Shown here in pieces: positions 36,295-45,559 of a stretch of 64,000 bases of DNA. Source of the stretch: Mycobacterium sp. 1465703.0 (lineage in GTDB: Bacteria; Actinomycetota; Actinomycetes; Mycobacteriales; Mycobacteriaceae). Where the stretch lies: assembly GCF_001672975.1 (NCBI RefSeq), contig NZ_LZKU01000183.1, positions 1 through 64,000 of the forward strand. Direction: 5' to 3'. How positions within the stretch are numbered: the stretch's first letter is position 1; each line of letters opens with the position of its first letter. Position numbers and translations under genes: made by a program. Under the pieces are notes generated by a model. It ran no database searches and was not told the origin of the DNA. It saw only the letters and a list, made by a program, of their open reading frames with translations.

Positions 36295-38052
36295 ATGTCC
36301 ACAGCTTCGGCCTCTGGGAACTCGGCGCCCGAGCCGACGATCGACGGCTTTCACCTGGTGGTGGACGCGCTCAAGGCCAATGACGTCGACACCATCTACG
36401 GCATTGTCGGCATCCCGATCACCGACCTCGCCCGCGTTGCGCAGACGTCGGGAATCCGCTACATCGGCTTCCGTCAGGAGGCGTCGGCCGGCAACGCCGC
36501 AGCCGCCGCCGGATTCCTCACCCGGCGGCCCGGCGTGTGCCTCACGACGTCGGGGCCCGGTTTCCTCAACGCGCTACCCGCGCTGGCCAACGCCACGACG
36601 AATTGCTTTCCGATGATCCAGATCTCCGGCTCCAGCAATCGAGCGCTGGTAGATCTGCAGCGCGGCGACTACCAGGATCTCGACCAACTCGCCGCCGCAA
36701 AGCCATTCGCGAAGGCGGCCTATCGGATCGGCCGGATCGAGGACATCGGGCGCGGAGTAGCCCGAGCGATTCGCACCGCGGTCTCCGGCCGGCCCGGCGG
36801 AGTCTACCTGGACATCCCCGGAGAGGTTCTGGGACAGGCCATGGACGCCGTCGCGGCGGGCGACACCGTCTGGCGGGTCATCGACCCCGCGCCGCGGCAG
36901 CTGCCGGCGCCGGACGCGGTCGACCGCGCCCTGGGCGTGCTGACCCAGGCGCGGCGGCCACTGGTCGTGCTCGGCAAGGGCGCGGCGTATGCCCAGGCCG
37001 ACAATGTAATTCGCAGATTCATCGAGGACACCGGGATTCCGTTCCTGCCGATGTCGATGGCCAAAGGGCTGCTGCCGGACTCGCACCCGCAGTCCGCTGC
37101 GTCCGCACGCTCGCTGGCGATCGCCCGCGCCGACGCGGTCCTGCTGGTCGGCGCCCGACTGAATTGGCTTCTGGGCCATGGGGAATCGCCACAATGGAGC
37201 CCCGACGTCAAATTCGTGCAGGTGGACATCGCCGCGTCCGAGTTCGACAGCAACCAGCAGATCGCGGCGCCGCTGGCCGGTGACATCGGCTCGGTGATGT
37301 CGGCGCTGTGTGACGGCGTGGCCGCCCGGCCGTTCGCCACGCCCCCGGAATGGACCAGCGAACTGGCCGATCGCAAAGTGCGCAACGACGCCAAAATGCG
37401 CGAGCGGCTGGCCGAAGACCCACACCCCATGCGCTTCTACAACGCCCTCGGTGCGATTCGCGCTGTGCTGCAAGACAACCGCGAGGTATACGTGGTCAAC
37501 GAAGGCGCCAATGCGCTCGACCTGGCCCGCAATGTCATCGACATGGCGGTGCCGCGACACAGGCTCGATACCGGAACCTGGGGGGTCATGGGCATCGGGA
37601 TGGGTTACGCCATCGCCGCCGCCGTCGAGACCGGAAAACCGGTGGTCGCGATCGAAGGCGACAGTGCATTCGGCTTCAGCGGCATGGAGATCGAGACCAT
37701 CTGCCGCTACCGGCTGCCGGTAACCGTCGTCATCCTGAACAATGGCGGCGTTTACCGCGGCGACGAGGCCACACCCGGCACTGCCGAGCCGGCATCCGAC
37801 CCGGCCCCGACCGTATTGAACGCCCGGGCCCGCCACGAACTGCTCGCGGAAGCGTTCGGCGGCAAGGGATATCACGTCACCACTCCGTCAGAGCTGCGCG
37901 CGGCGCTGACCGAGGCGATCGGTTCCGGGACACCGTCCATCATCGACTGCGAACTCGACCCGGCAGCGGGAGTGGAGAGCGGACATCTGGCCAACCGGAA
38001 CCCGGCCAGCGCGGCCACACCACCACCGGCCGCGGTCAGCGCCGGCGGGTAA
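36295..38052 (+). CDS. oxcA: oxalyl-CoA decarboxylase OxcA
   Basis: A 585-residue thiamin-diphosphate enzyme cleaving oxalyl-CoA to formyl-CoA and CO2. The catalytic Glu is in YIGFRQEASAGNAAAA, and the ThDP/Mg motif is AIEGDSAFGFSGMEIETICRYRLPVTVVILNN with the expected GDS...NN ends. The central domain GIYLD, VVLGKGAAYAQAD is as in oxalyl-CoA decarboxylases. ATG 36295 has GAGGAG 8 bases upstream; the open frame to 36196 is leader. Matches Rv0118c. With FadD7 it forms an oxalate-degrading module; a formyl-CoA transferase is not adjacent here. Confidence 0.92.
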   Translation: MSTASASGNSAPEPTIDGFHLVVDALKANDVDTIYGIVGIPITDLARVAQTSGIRYIGFRQEASAGNAAAAAGFLTRRPGVCLTTSGPGFLNALPALANATTNCFPMIQISGSSNRALVDLQRGDYQDLDQLAAAKPFAKAAYRIGRIEDIGRGVARAIRTAVSGRPGGVYLDIPGEVLGQAMDAVAAGDTVWRVIDPAPRQLPAPDAVDRALGVLTQARRPLVVLGKGAAYAQADNVIRRFIEDTGIPFLPMSMAKGLLPDSHPQSAASARSLAIARADAVLLVGARLNWLLGHGESPQWSPDVKFVQVDIAASEFDSNQQIAAPLAGDIGSVMSALCDGVAARPFATPPEWTSELADRKVRNDAKMRERLAEDPHPMRFYNALGAIRAVLQDNREVYVVNEGANALDLARNVIDMAVPRHRLDTGTWGVMGIGMGYAIAAAVETGKPVVAIEGDSAFGFSGMEIETICRYRLPVTVVILNNGGVYRGDEATPGTAEPASDPAPTVLNARARHELLAEAFGGKGYHVTTPSELRAALTEAIGSGTPSIIDCELDPAAGVESGHLANRNPASAATPPPAAVSAGG

Positions 38053-38968
38053 GCCCGACCAGTTGCGCGTCGAAGAACTCGTCGAGCGTCAACTGCGCGG
38101 CGGACGTGGCCAACGCGCGAGCGATCGGCGACCCCGGGCCGCTCGAGTTGGTGGCCAGGGCGACATCGGCTTTGAGGACCGGATCGACGAGTTGCACCGC
38201 CCGGATGTCGGGGCCCAACGACGACGTCCACAGCCATGTGTGCGGCACGATGGACGCCCAGTTGCCCGCCGACGCCTGCGCGAATAATGATGCGACGGAA
38301 TCGGTTTCCACCTGTGGACTGACGGTGATGGAATGTTCGGCGAAGGCTTTGTCGATGATCTGGCGATCCCGCATGTCCGGGGTGAGCAACGCCAGCGGCA
38401 ACTGCGCGGCCTGCACCCAGGTGATCGTGGCCGCAGCGGATCCCACCATGTCCGCCGGCGACAGCAACACGTAGCGCTCTTGGTACAGCGGAACCAAGTT
38501 CACGTCGTGTGCCTCGTCGGGCGCCGCATGCACGATCGCGGCATCGAGTTCGAACTCCCGCAGCCGCCGGTACAGTTCGGTGGCTGCCAGCCGGGAAAGA
38601 ATCTGTACCTTCACCAACGGGTGTGCCGAACAGAACGCCGAAAGCACCAGGGACGCCGTCGTGGAGGCGGTCGGAACGGTACCCAGCCGAAGCGTCCCAT
38701 GGATGCCCGAGCGCACGGCGTCCACTTCGGATTTAAAGGCATCGTGCTCGGCGAGAATCCGCCTGGCCCACACCACCAACCGCTCGCCTTCGGGGGTAAG
38801 GCCCTCGAAGCTGTGTCCACGGTTGATCAGTGTGACGTTCAATTCCCGCTCCAGCTTGGCGATCGCGGCCGACAGCGCGGGCTGGGATACGAAGCACTTT
38901 TCGGCCGCGCGGGCGAAGTGGCGTTCGGACGCGACCGCAACGAAGTACTCCAGCTGACGGAAGAGCAC
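38036..38968 (-). CDS. oxyS: LysR-type regulator OxyS
   Basis: The 310-residue LysR protein has the N-terminal HTH FVAVASERHFARAAEKCFVSQPALSAAIAKLERELNVTLINRG and a C-terminal effector domain with GTVPTASTTASLVLSAF. It matches OxyS (Rv0117), described as a regulator of katG expression in M. tuberculosis. GTG 38968 (LFRQLEYF follows) has GAGGAG 5 bases upstream; GTG 38974 would overlap it. The tail overlaps oxcA by 17 bases in convergence. Given its position beside the oxalate genes, a role in their control is worth testing. Conserved cysteine use is not assessed. Confidence 0.9.
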   Translation of the reverse strand: MLFRQLEYFVAVASERHFARAAEKCFVSQPALSAAIAKLERELNVTLINRGHSFEGLTPEGERLVVWARRILAEHDAFKSEVDAVRSGIHGTLRLGTVPTASTTASLVLSAFCSAHPLVKVQILSRLAATELYRRLREFELDAAIVHAAPDEAHDVNLVPLYQERYVLLSPADMVGSAAATITWVQAAQLPLALLTPDMRDRQIIDKAFAEHSITVSPQVETDSVASLFAQASAGNWASIVPHTWLWTSSLGPDIRAVQLVDPVLKADVALATNSSGPGSPIARALATSAAQLTLDEFFDAQLVGLTRRR

Positions 38969-39111
38969 TCGCACTCCTCGTGTTCGGATTCGGCCTTAGG
39001 GCGCCGATCTCGCTGAGGCTAACGCGTCGCCGGCGACGGGCCAAGTTCGTAAGCCGCAGTCGGCCCGGCTGGTCCGACAGTTCGACGCCCTAGCCGACTC
39101 GGGGTTGCAGA

Positions 39112-39148
39112 CCCGTGAAAACCGAAGCATCGGTGCCGCTTTCACGGG
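39112..39148. other. bulged stem-loop between oxyS and ldtA
   Basis: CCCGTGAAA (39112-39120) pairs perfectly with TTTCACGGG (39140-39148), and the adjacent ACCGA (39121-39125) pairs with TCGGT (39130-39134) around an AGCA loop, leaving a 5-base bulge GCCGC. Total 14 pairs. No T-run follows on either strand, so it is not a plain terminator; a structured RNA or a protein site are both possible. Confidence 0.5.
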
Positions 39149-39281
39149 GCCTCCCGCCCGCACTGCTGCCCACCGGGTTTCGTCCCTGACGCAACTGAAC
39201 TGCATCGGTTATTGGATCGTTACCGCGGTGACGGGGCAAGGTGCCATTGTTTGCTGAAACCGGTAATTAGTGGGTAACCAG

Positions 39282-39287
39282 TAGAAT
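39282..39287 (+). promoter_or_regulatory. -10 hexamer of ldtA
   Basis: TAGAAT is a strong mycobacterial -10 element. Transcription would start about 39294, giving a short 5' leader of about 33 bases before ATG 39327, or a leaderless GTG at 39294. Confidence 0.5.
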
Positions 39288-39326
39288 ATGCGTGTGTTGA
39301 TCGCACCATCTCGAAGGGTGGACGCT

Positions 39327-40082
39327 ATGCGTCGAGGTGTTCGTTATCTGTCTGTTATGGTCGCGATCACGCTGATGGGCCTGATGGGGCCGGTCGCGCG
39401 CAGCACCGCCGCTATCCCGCTACCGCAACCCGCCCCCCAAATCGCCTCGATTTTGCCCGCTAACGGCGACGTGGTGGGCGTTGCCCACCCGGTCGTGGTG
39501 ACGTTCACCGCTCCGGTGGCCGATCGGGGCGCCGTCGAACGGTCAATCCACGTCACTTCGCCCAGCGGCACCCCCGGGCACTTCGAATGGGTCCAGAACA
39601 CGGTCGTGCAGTGGGTCCCCAACCACTACTGGCCAGCCCACACTCACGTATCTGTCGGTGTGCAGGCCCTGTCCACGGGCTTTGACACCGGCGATGCGCT
39701 CCTCGGCGTAGCCAGCATCTCGAAGCACACCTTTACCGTCAGCAGAAACGACGAGGTGCTGCGCAGCATGCCCGCGTCGATGGGCAAGCCCAGCCGCCCC
39801 ACCCCGATGGGTAGCTTCAGCGCATTGGAAAAGGAGCGCACCGTGGTGATGGACTCGCGGACCATCGGTATCCCGCTCAGCTCCCCCGAGGGATACAAGA
39901 TCACCGCCTCATACGCCGTTCGCGTCACCTGGAGTGGCGTCTACGTGCACTCAGCTCCGTGGTCGGTTGATTCGCAGGGCAACGCCAACGTGAGCCACGG
40001 CTGCATCAACCTCAGCCCCGACAACGCCGCCTGGTACTTCAACCAGGTCAACGTCGGCGACCCCATCGAGGTCGTGGCCTGA
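39327..40082 (+). CDS. ldtA: L,D-transpeptidase LdtA (LdtMt1-like)
   Basis: This 251-residue envelope enzyme forms 3-3 cross-links in peptidoglycan. It has an N-terminal signal/anchor (YLSVMVAITLMGLMGPVA), an Ig-like domain (IASILPANGDVVGVAHPVVVTFTAPV...) and a YkuD domain ending in YVHSAPWSVDSQG and NVSHGCINLSP with catalytic Cys226, the same number as in LdtMt1. ATG 39327 follows GAAGGGTGG and gives the length of Rv0116c; in-frame starts at 39288 and 39294 upstream cannot be excluded. Target of carbapenems in relatives. Confidence 0.94.
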   Translation: MRRGVRYLSVMVAITLMGLMGPVARSTAAIPLPQPAPQIASILPANGDVVGVAHPVVVTFTAPVADRGAVERSIHVTSPSGTPGHFEWVQNTVVQWVPNHYWPAHTHVSVGVQALSTGFDTGDALLGVASISKHTFTVSRNDEVLRSMPASMGKPSRPTPMGSFSALEKERTVVMDSRTIGIPLSSPEGYKITASYAVRVTWSGVYVHSAPWSVDSQGNANVSHGCINLSPDNAAWYFNQVNVGDPIEVVA

Positions 40083-40226
40083 GCGGTACGGCCGGCTGCC
40101 CCGTCTGATCAAGGGCTCGCAACCGCACACCTACAGTGGTGTGATTACCGTCACAACCCTTGAACGGAAGTCTGGCCCGAAAGGGTTGGTTCTCGTAGAC
40201 GGTTGATACGAATCGAGAGGCGGGCC

Positions 40227-43200
40227 ATGACTGATGCAGCGACGGACGCCAAAGTTAGCTCCGCAGGCCCGATAAGCGCGGCGCGCCAGCAGGTAGCCGA
40301 ACGCATCCGCACATTGGATGCCCACGACGAACAGTTCCGCACCACCAAACCCGATTCGGCCTTGCAGCGCGCGGCACGCCAACCCAACCTACGGTTACCG
40401 CAGATCCTGGAAATCTTCGCCGAGGGCTATGCCGATCGTCCTGCCTTGGGCTGGCGGGCCCGCTCCCTGAGCACCGATCCCGCGACCGGCCGCACCAGCG
40501 TGCAGTTGCTCCCTCGGTTCGACACGATGACTTATCGCCAGCTGTGGGCCGATGTCGGTGCCATCGCCAGCGCATGGCGGCACGACCCCTCGAATCCGGT
40601 GGCGCCCGGAGACGTCGTCGCCACTGTGGGTTTCGCGAGCGCAGAGTACCTCACCATCGATCTGGTGTGCGGGTACCTGGGGCTGGTGGCCGTCCCGCTG
40701 CAACACAACACCACGGCGTCGCGGTTGAAGCCGATCATCGACGAGGTCGAGCCAACGATATTGGCCTCGGGCGTGGGCTATCTGGATATCGCCGTCGAAG
40801 CGGCACTGGCAAGTTCATCGTTGCGGCGGCTGGTGATTTTCGACTACTTGCCCGAGGTCGACGAGCAGCGCGAGGCTGTCGAACGCGCGCGGGCGAAGCT
40901 GGCGAGTGCCGGCATGGCGGTCACCATCGAGACTCTCGATGGGGTGATAGAACGCGGTCAATCGCTGCCACCCGAACCGATGTTCACCGGCGACACCGAT
41001 GAGCGGCTGGCCATGATCATGTACACGTCGGGCAGTACCGGATTGCCCAAGGGCGCCATGTACACCGAGCGGATGCTCTGCAAGTTTTGGACCAACGAAC
41101 TGATGCCGGACTTCCCGGACACGCCGGTGATCAACGTGAATTTCATGCCGTTGAATCACCTGGGCGGGCGGATTCCGTTGTTGACGGCGTTCCAAGCCGG
41201 TGGTACCAGCTATTTCGTCCCGGAGAGCGACCTGTCCACCCTGTTCGACGACTGGAATCTGGTGCGCCCCACCGAAATGGGGCTGGTGCCCCGAGTGGCG
41301 GAAATGCTCTACCAGCGCTACCAGAGTGCCGTCGATCGACTTGAAGCCTCGGGCGTCGAGAGCGGCGCCGCCGAGGCGCAGGCGCAAGTCGAGTTGCGCG
41401 AGCAAGTCCTCGGTGGACGCATCGTGACCGCCTTTTGCGGCACGGCACCACTTGCGGCGGAGATGCGCAGTTTCATCGAGACCTGTTTGGACGTCCACGT
41501 TGTCGACGGTTACGGTCTGACCGAGGTCGGCATGGTGACCAAGGACGGCTGGATCATCCGGCCCCCGGTGCTCGACTACAAGCTCCTCGACGTGCCCGAG
41601 TTGGGCTATTTCCTTACCGACAAGCCATATCCGCGTGGCGAACTGCTGGTGAAGTCACTGACCGCCACGCCCGGGTACTTCAAGCGACCCGATGTCACCG
41701 CCAACGCCTTCGACGCCGACGGGTACTACCGCACCGGTGATGTGATGGCCGAGCTGGAGCCGGGTCGGCTCGCCTATGTCGATCGCCGCAACAACGTGTT
41801 GAAGCTGGCGCAGGGCGAGTTCGTCGCGGTAGCGCGCCTGGAAGCGGTGTTCGCCAGCGCGGCTTTGGTTCGCCAGATCTTCGTCTACGGCAACAGCGAA
41901 CGGCCCTACCTGCTGGCAGTGGTCGTCCCTACCGACGATGCGGCCGAGAAGTTCGCCGGCGACACCGACGGCCTGAAGGCGGTCCTGAACGAATCTCTGC
42001 GCCAGTCAGCAAAACTCGCCGAGTTGCAGTCCTATGAGGTGCCGGTCGACTTTCTGGTGGAGACCGAGCCGTTCAGTGAGGACAACGGTCTGCTCTCCGG
42101 GGTGGGCAAGCTGCTGCGGCCAAAGCTGAAAGAGCACTACGGCGCCCGGCTCGAACAGCTCTACGCGGATCTGGCCGAAAACCGGGTGACAGAATTGCGT
42201 GCGCTGCGCGAAGGCGCGGCCGACCGCCCGGTGATCGTCACCCTGACCCGAGCAGCCGAGGCACTGCTAGGCCTGGCCGGTGGCCCGCCGGCGCCCGACG
42301 CGCTGTTCACCGAACTCGGCGGCGATTCGCTGTCGGCGCTGACCTTCTCCAATCTGTTGCGTGACATCTTCGACGTCGACGTGCCGGTGGGAATGATCAC
42401 CGGCCCGGCGACCGATCTGCGTCAGCTCGCGGATTATATTGAGTCCGAACGTGAATCGGGATCCCGGCGGCCCACCTTCGCGACGGTGCACGGTCGGGAG
42501 GCGACCAAGGTCCAGGCAGCCGAGCTCACATTGGACAAGTTCATCGACGCGGCCAGCCTGGCGCAAGCGCCGACACTGCCGCGCGCCACCGGTACACCGC
42601 ACACCGTTCTGCTCACCGGCGCCAACGGCTACCTCGGCCGCTTCCTGACACTGGAATGGCTCGAGCGGGTCGCCGAAACCGGCGGAAAGCTCATCTCCAT
42701 CATTCGTGCGACGGACGCCGAGGCCGCCACCAGACGCCTGGAGGCGGTGTTCGACAGCGGGGATCCGCAATTGCTGCAGCGATTCCGCACCCTTGCCGCC
42801 GACCACCTGGAGGTCATCGTCGGCGATATCGGCGAGCCCAATCTCGGCTTGGAGCAAGCGATCTGGGATCATCTCGCACATAGTGTGGACCTGATCGTGC
42901 ATCCGGCCGCCCTGGTCAACCACGTGTTGCCCTACGACCAACTTTTCGGCCCGAATGTGGTGGGCACCGCAGAGTTGATTCGGCTGGCGATAACGACCCG
43001 AATCAAGCCGGTCACCTACATGTCGACCGTCGCGGTGGCCCTGTCGGTGGATCCCGACAAGTTCGTCGAGGACGGTGACATCCGTACCATCAGCGCGGTA
43101 CGGCCGCTCGATGACAGCTATGCGAACGGGTATGCGAACAGCAAGTGGGCCGGTGAGGTATTGCTGCGCGAGGCACACGACCTGTGCGGGCTGCCGGTCG

Positions 43201-43808
43201 CGGTTTTCCGGTCCGACATGATCCTCGCGCACAGCCGGTATGCCGGCCAGTTGAATGTGCCAGATGCGTTCACCCGGTTGATATTCAGCTTGCTGACCAC
43301 CGGTATCGCACCGGCTTCGTTCTATCAGGCCGATGCGCAAGGACACCGGGCGGTGGCCCACTACGACGGGCTTCCCGCCGACTTCGTCGCCGCGGCGGTC
43401 ACCACGCTTGGCGAGCAGATCGCCACCGCCGCTGACGATTCCGGTGACTACCGGTCCTTCGACGTGATGAACCCACACGACGACGGCATCTCGCTGGATG
43501 TCTTCGTCGACTGGTTGATCGCCGCCGGGCACGACATCCGGCGTATCGACGACTATGACGAGTGGCTGGGCCGGTTTAGCACGGCCCTGCGTGCCTTGCC
43601 GGACAAGCAGCGTCAGCATTCGGTGCTGCCATTGCTCGATGCGTACCGGGAACCGGAGACGCCACTGCGCGGCGCGCCGGCCCCGACCGACGTCTTCCGC
43701 AACGCCGTGCGAGCCGCGAAAATCGGTGCGGAGAAGGATATTCCGCATTTGTCGGCGGCGTTGATCGACAAGTACGTCGCGGATCTTCGCTTACTCGGCC
43801 TGGTGTAG
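40227..43808 (+). CDS. car: carboxylic acid reductase (FadD9/CAR type)
   Basis: A 1193-residue multidomain enzyme reducing carboxylic acids to aldehydes with ATP and NADPH. Domains in order: adenylation ([17 protein letters not shown] near residue 264, [12 protein letters not shown]), a carrier domain with the phosphopantetheine Ser near 699 in [13 protein letters not shown], and a short-chain-type reductase domain starting [14 protein letters not shown] near 795 with YANSK near 967. The domain set is intact and the length matches mycobacterial CARs such as FadD9 (Rv2590). ATG 40227 has GAGAGG upstream. No 4'-phosphopantetheinyl transferase is nearby. It is a single-gene unit, which is absent from this position in H37Rv. 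Confidence 0.94.
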   Translation: MTDAATDAKVSSAGPISAARQQVAERIRTLDAHDEQFRTTKPDSALQRAARQPNLRLPQILEIFAEGYADRPALGWRARSLSTDPATGRTSVQLLPRFDTMTYRQLWADVGAIASAWRHDPSNPVAPGDVVATVGFASAEYLTIDLVCGYLGLVAVPLQHNTTASRLKPIIDEVEPTILASGVGYLDIAVEAALASSSLRRLVIFDYLPEVDEQREAVERARAKLASAGMAVTIETLDGVIERGQSLPPEPMFTGDTDERLAMIMYTSGSTGLPKGAMYTERMLCKFWTNELMPDFPDTPVINVNFMPLNHLGGRIPLLTAFQAGGTSYFVPESDLSTLFDDWNLVRPTEMGLVPRVAEMLYQRYQSAVDRLEASGVESGAAEAQAQVELREQVLGGRIVTAFCGTAPLAAEMRSFIETCLDVHVVDGYGLTEVGMVTKDGWIIRPPVLDYKLLDVPELGYFLTDKPYPRGELLVKSLTATPGYFKRPDVTANAFDADGYYRTGDVMAELEPGRLAYVDRRNNVLKLAQGEFVAVARLEAVFASAALVRQIFVYGNSERPYLLAVVVPTDDAAEKFAGDTDGLKAVLNESLRQSAKLAELQSYEVPVDFLVETEPFSEDNGLLSGVGKLLRPKLKEHYGARLEQLYADLAENRVTELRALREGAADRPVIVTLTRAAEALLGLAGGPPAPDALFTELGGDSLSALTFSNLLRDIFDVDVPVGMITGPATDLRQLADYIESERESGSRRPTFATVHGREATKVQAAELTLDKFIDAASLAQAPTLPRATGTPHTVLLTGANGYLGRFLTLEWLERVAETGGKLISIIRATDAEAATRRLEAVFDSGDPQLLQRFRTLAADHLEVIVGDIGEPNLGLEQAIWDHLAHSVDLIVHPAALVNHVLPYDQLFGPNVVGTAELIRLAITTRIKPVTYMSTVAVALSVDPDKFVEDGDIRTISAVRPLDDSYANGYANSKWAGEVLLREAHDLCGLPVAVFRSDMILAHSRYAGQLNVPDAFTRLIFSLLTTGIAPASFYQADAQGHRAVAHYDGLPADFVAAAVTTLGEQIATAADDSGDYRSFDVMNPHDDGISLDVFVDWLIAAGHDIRRIDDYDEWLGRFSTALRALPDKQRQHSVLPLLDAYREPETPLRGAPAPTDVFRNAVRAAKIGAEKDIPHLSAALIDKYVADLRLLGLV

Positions 43809-43819
43809 CCGCCGCCGGG

Positions 43820-44431
43820 CTAGCCGGGCAGCCCGCTCTTGATCGCCGCGTCCTGCTTACGACCGACATCGAGGGCGAAGGCCGGATCGATCGGATCGTT
43901 GGGCGCGGTGTCGAATTCCAGGGTGACCAGTGCCTTGCCTTCGGTGAACAACAAGACGGTCATCGCTTGGGAGTTGTCCGCCGCGGTGCCCGAAATCGTC
44001 GTCCCGTTGGTCCCGATGGCAAGCGGTTGCCAATTGCCGGTCACCTTGCCGGCGTAAGTGCCTCGGCTGGTGGCCAGTTCAGCTGCGGCGGCTGCCGGAT
44101 CGGCGGCGACCACGATGGTGTCCCATAGCCGACGGCTGCTGTCGGGATTGGCGAACAGCTGGGCGACACCCGGCGCATTGTTGGGGTTGAGCATGGGTGA
44201 CTGCGGAGCGGTCAGACCCCCGCCGACGTCGTTTGGCTTGATCAGCAAGAAGCCGTAATCCGAGGGCTGCCCAGACGGTGGGCCGGTGACCGCGCTCGAA
44301 CTGGTCGTCGCGGGCGCACTCGACGCCGAGGGCGGCGAGGCTTGCTGCGCACTGCCGCACCCGGCGCTCACGGCGCCGACCACGAGGGCGGTAACGGCCC
44401 AACCGGCGGCACCGATCCGAGCTTCTTCCAC
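43820..44431 (-). CDS. mycobacterial lipoprotein of unknown function
   Basis: This 203-residue protein has a short signal peptide WAVTALVVGAVSAGCGSAQ with lipobox VSAGC, placing it on the outer face of the cytoplasmic membrane. After a Ser/Ala/Pro-rich linker, the folded part (SDYGFLLIKPNDVGGGLTAPQSP, LWDTIVVAADPAAAAAELATSRGTYAGKV, NSQAMTVLLFTEGKALVTLEFD) resembles the sensor-like lipoprotein families (LpqN/LppA style) common in mycobacteria. GTG 44431 follows GGAAGGAA. It is convergent with CAR; no partner gene is obvious. Confidence 0.78.
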   Translation of the reverse strand: MEEARIGAAGWAVTALVVGAVSAGCGSAQQASPPSASSAPATTSSSAVTGPPSGQPSDYGFLLIKPNDVGGGLTAPQSPMLNPNNAPGVAQLFANPDSSRRLWDTIVVAADPAAAAAELATSRGTYAGKVTGNWQPLAIGTNGTTISGTAADNSQAMTVLLFTEGKALVTLEFDTAPNDPIDPAFALDVGRKQDAAIKSGLPG

Positions 44432-44614
44432 GCACGTTCCTTCCACGTGTTATCGGTATCCGGCTTTCACCGCGGCTCCCGACGCCGCCGACGAAATGCT
44501 GGTGCACACCAGGCAACCGCTACGAACATATGCCCACCGCGCCCCCGGTGGGTACCCATTTTGATGCCTATGCTGGCGTGGGTGAGAGCATCTTCGCGCG
44601 ATGAGGAGATCAGT

Positions 44615-45559
44615 ATGGCGGCTGCAGCGGCGCGCGCAGTACGGTTCGACCGTTACGGGGGGCGCGAGGTCTTGTACGTCGCCGAGATCGAGATGCCTTC
44701 GGCGGCTCCCGGCGAGGTGGTTGTCGAGGTACGTGCCGCCGGGATAAATCCCGGCGAGGCCGGCATCCGGTCCGGCGCGATGCACGAGATCTTCCCGGCC
44801 ACCTTCCCCTCCGGTGAGGGCAGTGACCTCGCCGGCGTCGTCACCGCGGTGGGTCCCGGGGTCACCGAGTTTTCGGTCGGTGACGAAGTCTTGGGATTCA
44901 GCATGCGCCGGTCCAGCCATGCCACCCACACCGCGGTTCCGGTGAACCAATTGATCCGTAAACCGGCCCAACTCAGTTGGGAGGCAGCGGGTTCGCTCTA
45001 CGTGGTCGGCGTGACGGCCTATGCGGCGGTGCGCGCGGTGGCGCCTCAACCGGGTGAGACGATCGCCGTGTCGGCGGCCGCGGGCGGAGTGGGCGGCGTG
45101 GTCGTGCAACTTCTGGTGCTACGCAAGGCGCGGGTGCTCGGCATCGCGGGCCCCGGCAACGCCGATTGGCTACGCGCCCATGGTGTCGTCCCGATCGCCT
45201 ATGGCGACGGACTCGCTGAGCGGTTGCGTGAGGCAGCGCCGGACGGCATCGACGCGTTTATCGACCTGTTCGGCCCGGACTACGTACAACTGGCTGTCGA
45301 CCTCGGCGTGGCACCCGAGCGGATCAACACCATCATCTCCTTCCAGAAGGCCGGTGAGGTGGGCGCCAAGACCGAGGGCAGCATGGAAGCCTCGACGCCC
45401 GAGGTGCTCGCCGAAATGGCCGACCTGATCGTGTCCGGCGCGGTGGAGTTCGATATCGCCGCGACCTATCCGCTGGACCGGGTCGCCGACGCCTACGCGG
45501 AACTCGAGCGGCGGCACACGCACGGGAAAATCGTTCTGCTGCCCACTAACTCACAGTGA
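44615..45559 (+). CDS. MDR family NADP-dependent oxidoreductase (quinone reductase-like)
   Basis: The 314-residue protein is a zinc-independent medium-chain dehydrogenase/reductase. GEGSDLAGVVTAVGPGV, VGDEVLGFS and the Rossmann motif VSAAAGGVGGVVVQLL are family blocks; the catalytic zinc ligands of alcohol dehydrogenases are absent. It likely reduces a quinone or enone with NADPH. ATG 44615 follows GAGGAG. Ends 9 bases inside the tail of the convergent NRAMP gene. Substrate not inferable. Confidence 0.88.
   Translation: MAAAAARAVRFDRYGGREVLYVAEIEMPSAAPGEVVVEVRAAGINPGEAGIRSGAMHEIFPATFPSGEGSDLAGVVTAVGPGVTEFSVGDEVLGFSMRRSSHATHTAVPVNQLIRKPAQLSWEAAGSLYVVGVTAYAAVRAVAPQPGETIAVSAAAGGVGGVVVQLLVLRKARVLGIAGPGNADWLRAHGVVPIAYGDGLAERLREAAPDGIDAFIDLFGPDYVQLAVDLGVAPERINTIISFQKAGEVGAKTEGSMEASTPEVLAEMADLIVSGAVEFDIAATYPLDRVADAYAELERRHTHGKIVLLPTNSQ

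Larger units (their letters stand above)
38969..39326. other. oxyS-ldtA divergent intergenic region, 358 bases
   Basis: No convincing ORF is seen. It contains a 14-bp imperfect stem-loop (39112-39148, described separately) and the TAGAAT -10 hexamer of ldtA. The rest is ordinary GC-rich sequence. Confidence 0.6.

Noticed and set aside
40155-40187. AACCCTT and AAGGGTT inverted repeat upstream of the carboxylic acid reductase
   Set aside because: 19-base spacer and low stability; could be chance.
42267-43748. 493-residue minus-strand frame
   Set aside because: Antisense to the carrier and reductase domains of the carboxylic acid reductase; no family pattern.
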